Source: Pasteurella testudinis DSM 23072 (GTDB taxonomy: Bacteria > Pseudomonadota > Gammaproteobacteria > Enterobacterales > Pasteurellaceae). Taken from it: DNA of 64,000 nt. The notes beneath the pieces were generated by a model. The model was given only the letters and a program-made list of their open reading frames with translations. It made no database searches and had not been told where the DNA came from. The translations under genes were made by a program, and so were the position numbers. This document shows positions 58,236-64,000 of this stretch, piece after piece. Position 1 is the stretch's first letter. Every line of letters begins with the position of its first letter. Location of the stretch: positions 1 to 64,000 of the forward strand of contig NZ_FWWV01000006.1 in the NCBI RefSeq assembly GCF_900176075.1. Reading direction: 5' to 3'.

Positions 58236-61200
58236 ATGCTTTATAACCGAGATGAAATCAGAGAAAACTGCGGTTTTGGACTGATCGCCCATTTAGAGGG
58301 AAAACCCAGCCATAAAGTGGTGAGAACGGCAATTTTGGGCTTGTCGCGCATGCAGCACCGCGGTGCGGTGTTGTCCGACGGAAAAACCGGTGACGGCTGC
58401 GGCTTGCATATGCAGATGCCGAAACGCTTTTTCCGTTTTTTGGCGGAAGAGCAACGCTGGCGTTTGGGCAAAGAGTTTGCCGTCGGGCAGATTTTTTTGC
58501 CGACCGATCCGCAATTGATTGAGCAATATACGGCGATTATCAAAGAGGAGTTGACCCGTGAAACCCTGACCATTGCTGCTTGGCGCGATGTGGCGATCAA
58601 TAAATCGGTATTGGGCGAAATTGCAGCCTCCAGTTTGCCGGCGATCAAACAGGTATTTGTCAATGCGCCAGCCGGTTGGGGGCGCAGCGATATTGAACGC
58701 CGTTTGTTTATGGCGCGCCGCCGGATCGAGATGCGGATCGAACACTCTGATTTTTATATCTGTAGCTTGTCTAGCCAAGTGATTATCTATAAAGGCCTGT
58801 GCATTCCCAAAGATCTGCCGAAGTTTTATCTGGATTTGGCGGATTTGCGTATGGAGAGCGGTATTTGTCTGTTCCATCAACGTTTTTCCACCAACACCTT
58901 GCCGCGTTGGAAACTGGCGCAGCCGTTCCGCTTTTTGGCGCACAACGGCGAAATCAATACCATTTCCGGCAACCGTGCTTGGGCGAGAGCACGCGGCTAT
59001 AAATATCACACCCCACTGATCCCTGACCTGCAAACGGTTGCGCCGTTTGTGAATGAAAGCGGTTCGGATTCCAGTTCGCTGGATAATATGTTGGAGTTAT
59101 TCGTTAATGGCGGCATGGATTTATTCCGCGCCATGCGGCTGTTAGTCCCGCCGGCGTGGCAATACAATCCGGACATGGACGATGAATTGCAGGCGTTCTA
59201 TGATTTTAACTCGATGCATATGGAACCGTGGGACGGTCCGGCGGGGATCGTGTTAAGCGACGGCACGCACGCCGCTTGTACGCTGGACAGAAACGGCCTG
59301 CGTCCGGCGCGTTATGTGATCACGCAAGATAAATTAATCACCATCGCCAGTGAAGTCGGCATTTGGGATTACGCCCCTGACGAAGTGGTGGAAAAAGGGC
59401 GGGTCGGGCCGGGCGAGTTGTTGGTGATCGACACTACTAACGGTAAATTAATCCACTCCAATGAAATTGATGCGGAACTGAAAGAACGCCACCCATACCG
59501 TGATTGGCTGAATAAAAACGTATTGCGCCTCGCACCGTATGAAAATTTGCCGGACGACAAAATCGGCAAAGCGGAGCTGGATCAAACCGCACTTTTGATT
59601 CATCAAAAACAGTTCGGTTACGATAAAGAAGAGCTGGAAAATCTGATTCGGGTGTTGGGGGAGGACGGACAGGAAGCGGTCGGTTCTATGGGCGACGACG
59701 CACCGTTTGCGGTGTTGTCGCAAAAGCCGCGCGTGATTTATGACTATTTCCGCCAATACTTTGCGCAAGTGACCAATCCGCCAATCGATCCGCTGCGTGA
59801 AAAACATGTCATGAGCTTAAATACCAGTATTGGACGTGAGATGAGCGTGTTTTTTGAAACCGAAGGGATGTCGCACCGGGTCAGCTTTAAATCGCCGATT
59901 TTGCTCTATTCCGATATGCAGCAGCTGAAACAACTGGAGCCGACCTATTATCAACATCAGGTTTTGGACGCAACTTACGATTCACGGCAAGATTCATTGC
60001 AGTCGGCATTATTGGCATTGTGCGATCAAGCGGAAAGTGCGGTGCGCAACGGCTCGGTATTGTTGATGATTTCAGACCGCATTTTGGCGAAAAACCGTCT
60101 GCCGATTCCGGCGGTGTTGGCGGTCGGTGCGGTGCAACAACGTTTAGTTGATGCGAACTTGCGCTGTGATGCCAATATTGTGGTCGAAACCGGTTCGGCG
60201 CGCAATCCGCACCATTTTGCGGTGTTGATCGGTTTGGGCGCAACTGCGGTTTATCCGTATTTAGCCTATGAAAGTTTGGCGCAAATGGTGGCGACAGGGG
60301 CAATTCAAAAACCGCTGCGCAGCGTCATGGCAAACTTCCGTGACGGAATCAACAAAGGTTTATATAAAATCATCTCCAAAATGGGGATTTCCACGATTTC
60401 CTCTTATCGTTGCGCGCACTTGTACGAAGCGGTCGGTTTGGGGGACGAAGTGGTGGAACTCTGTTTCCGCAAAATCCGCTCGCGGATCAAAGGTGCCGGT
60501 TTTGCCGAACTGGAAGCCGATTTGAAAACCTTGAACAAGTCGGCTTGGCGTGCCAGTCAGGAGCTGGATAACGGCGGTTATCTGAAGTACAAACCGCAAG
60601 GCGAATACCATGCCTACAATCCGGACGTGGTGAATTATTTGCAGCAAGCGGTGAATAGCGGCGATTATTCGGTTTACCGTCAATATGCCGATACCGTAAA
60701 TAACCGTCCGGCAACGACCTTACGCGATCTGTTAAAACTGAATATCGATCCGGCGCAAAAAATCGACTTGGCACAAGTCGAAGCGGCGGAAGGGCTGTAT
60801 AAACGTTTCGATTCGGCGGCGATGAGTATCGGCGCATTATCACCGGAAGCGCACGAGGCGTTGGCGGTGGCGATGAACCGTTTGGGCGGCTATTCCAACT
60901 CCGGCGAAGGCGGGGAAGATCCGAAACGTTACGGCACGGAAAAAGTGTCTAAAATCAAACAAGTGGCTTCCGGTCGCTTTGGGGTGACGCCGGCTTATCT
61001 GATGAGTGCCGAAGTGATTCAAATTAAAGTGGCGCAAGGGGCGAAGCCGGGCGAGGGTGGACAACTGCCGGGCGATAAAGTCACGCCGTATATCGCACAA
61101 CTGCGTTATGCCGTGCCGGGTTCAACCCTGATTTCACCGCCGCCGCACCATGATATCTATTCGATTGAAGATTTGGCACAGCTGATTTTCGATCTGAAAC

Positions 61201-62696
61201 AGGTCAATCCGAAAGCGATGATTTCGGTCAAACTGGTCTCCTTGCCGGGTGTCGGCACGATCGCGACCGGCGTGGCGAAAGCCTATGCCGATTTGATCAC
61301 CATTGCCGGTTATGACGGCGGCACCGGCGCCAGTCCGCTATCCAGCGTGAAATATGCCGGTTCGCCGTGGGAATTGGGTTTGGCGGAAGCGCAACAGGCG
61401 TTGGTCGAAAACAACCTACGGCATAAAGTGCGGTTGCAAGTGGACGGCGGCTTGAAAACTGGTCTGGACGTGATCAAAGCGGCGATCTTGGGGGCGGAAA
61501 GTTTTGGCTTCGGCACCGGTCCGATGGTGGCGTTGGGCTGCCGTTATCTACGCATTTGCCATTTGAATAACTGTGCCACCGGTATTGCCACTCAAGATGA
61601 AAAATTACGGCAAAATCACTATCACGGCTTGCCGGAAAAAGCGATGAACTACTTCAAATTTATCGCGCAGGACGTACGCGAATTAATGGCGGAACTGGGT
61701 GTAACCAAGTTGACCGATCTAATCGGGCGCACCGATTTACTCTCGATTATCGAAGGCAAGACCGCGAAACAGCACGCCTTGGATCTGAGCGGATTGCTGT
61801 ATGCGCCGAAAGTGCCGCAGGGCAGCGCGCGTTACTGCATTGAAGCCAATCCGACCATGGATAAAGGCGAGTTGAACAAAGCGATTGTTGCCGATGCGCA
61901 GACCGCACTTGCGACGCAGGCGCTGGTGGATTTGAGCTACGATGTGCGCAACACCGACCGTTCGGTGGGCGCAACCCTATCCGGCATTATTGCGCAACAA
62001 TACGGCAATAAAGGCAATGGAAAACAAGCGGTTGATATTCGCTTAAACGGCACGGTCGGACAAAGTCTGGGCGTGTGGCTGGCTGGCGGTGTCAATCTGT
62101 ATCTCACCGGCGACGCTAACGATTACGTCGGCAAAGGTATGGCCGGCGGCAAAATTGCGATCCGTCCGCACAGCGGGACAATCTTCAAAGCAGAAGAATC
62201 AACCATTGCCGGCAACACCTGCTTATACGGCGCGACTGGCGGCAAGCTGTTTGCTTCGGGGCGTGCAGGGGAACGTTTTGCGGTGCGTAATTCAGGTGCA
62301 ACGGCGGTGGTTGAAGGTATCGGCGATAACGGCTGTGAATATATGACCGGCGGCGTAGTGTGCGTATTGGGTAAAACCGGCATTAACTTCGGCGCCGGTA
62401 TGACCGGTGGTTTTGCGTATGTGTTGGATCGCGATGAAAAATTTGAATCCCGTTTAAATCATGAGTTGGTTGAAACCGTAACATTGGACACACTGCCGAC
62501 GCACCAAGAGTATCTGCGCGGTTTGATTGCCGAGCACGTTGAAAATACCGCCAGTCCGTTAGGGGAACGGATTTTAGCTAATTGGAGCGCCTATCTTGCG
62601 CGTTTCCGTTTGGTGAAACCGAAAGCGAAAGACGTCAATTCGTTATTGGGGCACCAACGCCGCACCGTCGATGAATTGCGGGTGGTAACCCAATAA
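58236..62696 (+). CDS. gltB: Glutamate synthase (NADPH) large subunit
   Basis: A 1,486-residue large subunit that makes two glutamates from glutamine and 2-oxoglutarate. The short propeptide ends before Cys12 (ENCGFGLIAH), which becomes the catalytic N-terminal Cys of the glutaminase domain. The FMN domain follows with AKPGEGGQLPGDKVTPYIAQ and YDGGTGASPLSSVKYAG. The 3Fe-4S Cys set lies in CRYLRICHLNNCATG, and the C-terminal beta-helix domain has repeated G.(G/N) turns. The sequence is very close to E. coli GltB. It is followed by gltD with an uptake-signal hairpin between them. Confidence 0.98.
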   Translation: MLYNRDEIRENCGFGLIAHLEGKPSHKVVRTAILGLSRMQHRGAVLSDGKTGDGCGLHMQMPKRFFRFLAEEQRWRLGKEFAVGQIFLPTDPQLIEQYTAIIKEELTRETLTIAAWRDVAINKSVLGEIAASSLPAIKQVFVNAPAGWGRSDIERRLFMARRRIEMRIEHSDFYICSLSSQVIIYKGLCIPKDLPKFYLDLADLRMESGICLFHQRFSTNTLPRWKLAQPFRFLAHNGEINTISGNRAWARARGYKYHTPLIPDLQTVAPFVNESGSDSSSLDNMLELFVNGGMDLFRAMRLLVPPAWQYNPDMDDELQAFYDFNSMHMEPWDGPAGIVLSDGTHAACTLDRNGLRPARYVITQDKLITIASEVGIWDYAPDEVVEKGRVGPGELLVIDTTNGKLIHSNEIDAELKERHPYRDWLNKNVLRLAPYENLPDDKIGKAELDQTALLIHQKQFGYDKEELENLIRVLGEDGQEAVGSMGDDAPFAVLSQKPRVIYDYFRQYFAQVTNPPIDPLREKHVMSLNTSIGREMSVFFETEGMSHRVSFKSPILLYSDMQQLKQLEPTYYQHQVLDATYDSRQDSLQSALLALCDQAESAVRNGSVLLMISDRILAKNRLPIPAVLAVGAVQQRLVDANLRCDANIVVETGSARNPHHFAVLIGLGATAVYPYLAYESLAQMVATGAIQKPLRSVMANFRDGINKGLYKIISKMGISTISSYRCAHLYEAVGLGDEVVELCFRKIRSRIKGAGFAELEADLKTLNKSAWRASQELDNGGYLKYKPQGEYHAYNPDVVNYLQQAVNSGDYSVYRQYADTVNNRPATTLRDLLKLNIDPAQKIDLAQVEAAEGLYKRFDSAAMSIGALSPEAHEALAVAMNRLGGYSNSGEGGEDPKRYGTEKVSKIKQVASGRFGVTPAYLMSAEVIQIKVAQGAKPGEGGQLPGDKVTPYIAQLRYAVPGSTLISPPPHHDIYSIEDLAQLIFDLKQVNPKAMISVKLVSLPGVGTIATGVAKAYADLITIAGYDGGTGASPLSSVKYAGSPWELGLAEAQQALVENNLRHKVRLQVDGGLKTGLDVIKAAILGAESFGFGTGPMVALGCRYLRICHLNNCATGIATQDEKLRQNHYHGLPEKAMNYFKFIAQDVRELMAELGVTKLTDLIGRTDLLSIIEGKTAKQHALDLSGLLYAPKVPQGSARYCIEANPTMDKGELNKAIVADAQTALATQALVDLSYDVRNTDRSVGATLSGIIAQQYGNKGNGKQAVDIRLNGTVGQSLGVWLAGGVNLYLTGDANDYVGKGMAGGKIAIRPHSGTIFKAEESTIAGNTCLYGATGGKLFASGRAGERFAVRNSGATAVVEGIGDNGCEYMTGGVVCVLGKTGINFGAGMTGGFAYVLDRDEKFESRLNHELVETVTLDTLPTHQEYLRGLIAEHVENTASPLGERILANWSAYLARFRLVKPKAKDVNSLLGHQRRTVDELRVVTQ

Positions 62697-62718
62697 GCGT
62701 ATAAAGCCAACCGGGGCG

Positions 62719-62743
62719 AAGTGCGGTTAGCCGACCGCACTTT
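62719..62743. repeat. Inverted uptake-signal pair between gltB and gltD
   Basis: AAGTGCGGT and ACCGCACTT face each other with TAGCCG... between, forming a hairpin. It could attenuate gltD relative to gltB. Confidence 0.75.
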
Positions 62744-62789
62744 GGCTCTCAACAGATAACAGCGTGAGTGACAAGATAGGAAACAGAAT

Positions 62790-64000
62790 ATGAGTCAGCA
62801 GGGAAATATTTATCAGTTTATTGATTTACCGCGAATTGATCCGCCGAAAAAGGCGCTGGTGGATCGTAAAGCAAAATTTATCGAAATTTATCAGGTGTTT
62901 GATTATCCGCAAGCTAAATCACAAGCGGATCGTTGCTTGGAGTGCGGCAATCCGTATTGTCAGCACAAATGTCCGTTACATAACAATATTCCGAACTGGT
63001 TAAAACTGGTGTACGAAGGACGGATCATTGAAGCGGCGGAATTGGCGCACGAAACCAATACCTTACCGGAAATTTGCGGGCGGGTTTGTCCGCAAGATCG
63101 ATTGTGTGAGGGCGCTTGCACGCTGAATGCCGAATTTGGCGCGGTGACGATCGGCAGCGTGGAAAAATACCTGACTGAAAAAGCCTTTGAAATGGGGTGG
63201 CGACCGACCGTAAAAAATATACCGCATAGCGGCAAAAAAGTCGCCGTAGTGGGTTCGGGGCCGGCAGGGTTGGGCTGTGCCGAGCAGTTGATTAAAAATG
63301 GGGTTGCAGTAACGGTGTATGAACGTGAACCGGAAATCGGTGGTTTGCTCACCTTTGGTATTCCCTCGTTTAAACTGGAAAAAGAGGTGATGATCCGCCG
63401 CCGTGAAATCTTCAGTGAAATGGGGATTGAATTCAAACTGGGCGTGGAAATCGGCAAGGAGATTACGCTGGAGCAGTTGGCGGCGGAGTACGATGCGGTC
63501 TTTCTGGGTGTCGGAACCTATCAAGGTATGCAGGCGGAAATCCCGAATGAAAATGCCGACGGTGTCTATTCGGCGTTGCCGTTTTTGATCGCCAATACCA
63601 AAAATGTGATGGGCTTGCCTTGTGACGATTTCGTTTCTATGGCGGGTAAAAAAGTGGTGGTGCTGGGTGGTGGCGATACCGCGATGGACTGCGTGCGTAC
63701 CTCGTTGCGCCAACAAGCGGCAGAAGTCACTTGTGTTTATCGCCGCGATCAAGCCAATATGCCGGGCAGCCGCCGTGAAGTGCAAAATGCCAAAGAGGAA
63801 GGGGCGAATTTCTATTTTAATGCGCAGCCGCTTGCCATTGAAACGGACGCAAAAGGCAAGGTCGTGGGGATCAATATTGTGCGCACTGAACTGGGCGAAG
63901 CGGATATTAACGGTCGACGCCGCCCACAAATCGTGGCGGGCAGTGAGGAATTGATGGCGTGTGATGTCGTGATTGTCGCCTTTGGTTTTGCTCCGCATGC
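62790..64000 (+). CDS. gltD: Glutamate synthase (NADPH) small subunit, partial at right edge
   Basis: The first 403 codons of the small subunit; the frame is still open at the window end. The N-terminal Fe-S Cys cluster CLECGNPYCQHKCPLHNNIP is followed by CGRVCPQDRLCEGACTL. Two Rossmann motifs are visible: VAVVGSGPAGLGCAEQLI for FAD and VVVLGGGDTAMDCVRT for NADPH. The subunit passes electrons from NADPH to GltB. GATAGG lies before the ATG at 62790. Confidence 0.95.
   Translation, partial: MSQQGNIYQFIDLPRIDPPKKALVDRKAKFIEIYQVFDYPQAKSQADRCLECGNPYCQHKCPLHNNIPNWLKLVYEGRIIEAAELAHETNTLPEICGRVCPQDRLCEGACTLNAEFGAVTIGSVEKYLTEKAFEMGWRPTVKNIPHSGKKVAVVGSGPAGLGCAEQLIKNGVAVTVYEREPEIGGLLTFGIPSFKLEKEVMIRRREIFSEMGIEFKLGVEIGKEITLEQLAAEYDAVFLGVGTYQGMQAEIPNENADGVYSALPFLIANTKNVMGLPCDDFVSMAGKKVVVLGGGDTAMDCVRTSLRQQAAEVTCVYRRDQANMPGSRREVQNAKEEGANFYFNAQPLAIETDAKGKVVGINIVRTELGEADINGRRRPQIVAGSEELMACDVVIVAFGFAPH

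Noticed and set aside
1-64000. CRISPR array or diversity-generating retroelement
   Set aside because: No regularly spaced repeat series of CRISPR type was seen, and there is no reverse transcriptase or variable-repeat pair although some short-tailed phages carry one.

Overview
The window is about 15.6 kb of Pasteurellaceae chromosome interrupted by a prophage of about 48.4 kb. The host assignment rests on the flanking genes (ldhA, trxA, sppA, ydjA, rpsO, gltB, gltD) and on the many copies of the Haemophilus-type DNA uptake signal AAGTGCGGT/ACCGCACTT in the flanks. The genus cannot be fixed from this sequence alone; a Haemophilus/Aggregatibacter/Pasteurella/Basfia-like organism fits.

Left flank (1-8.9 kb): the 3' end of an ISAs1-type transposase, a DUF333 lipoprotein, ldhA, trxA, sppA and ydjA. 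An accessory stretch follows (5.2-8.9 kb) made largely of small membrane or lipoprotein genes and broken genes, ending in the C-terminal half of a tyrosine recombinase. It looks like the decayed remains of an older integrated element.

Prophage (8,934-57,349): bounded by a 12-bp direct repeat whose right copy is the CCA end of a tRNA-Ser(TGA) gene. It has three blocks. (1) A leftward late block (29.6 to 8.9 kb): small terminase, large terminase with an intein, P22-type portal, scaffold, N4-gp56-type major capsid protein, adaptor proteins, internal virion proteins, a PAPS-reductase-like protein and a 2,345-residue protein with a staphylococcal-nuclease domain and an HELGH metallopeptidase motif. 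The set implies a podovirus-like virion. (2) A leftward Pif1/RecD-type helicase with an N-terminal membrane segment. (3) A long rightward early/replication block (31.8 to 55.9 kb): a small acidic first gene, a RelBE-type toxin-antitoxin pair, a repeat-rich 1-kb non-coding region that may be the replication origin, many small genes, MazG-like protein, family A DNA polymerase with an intein in motif A, primase-helicase, Cas4-like nuclease, zinc peptidase, SF2 helicase, a possible ssDNA-binding protein, a small nuclease, then repressor and AlpA-like protein. The convergent P4-type integrase closes the element next to the tRNA.

The most unusual signals are: (a) an out-of-frame reading frame inside the polymerase intein that carries a zinc-ribbon and a helix-turn-helix like those of phage homing endonucleases; (b) two inteins in one prophage, each splitting a catalytic motif; (c) an attachment core lying inside the last codons of the giant virion gene, so integration would change its C-terminus; (d) a DUF2303 gene that reads through only with a +1 shift at an AAA-AGG-G site; (e) iteron-like 9-mers in pairs exactly 30 bp apart beside an 18-bp perfect inverted repeat; (f) two nearly identical 25-bp palindromes overlapping likely promoters.

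Right flank (57.4-64 kb): tRNA-Ser, rpsO, gltB and the start of gltD, all apparently intact.
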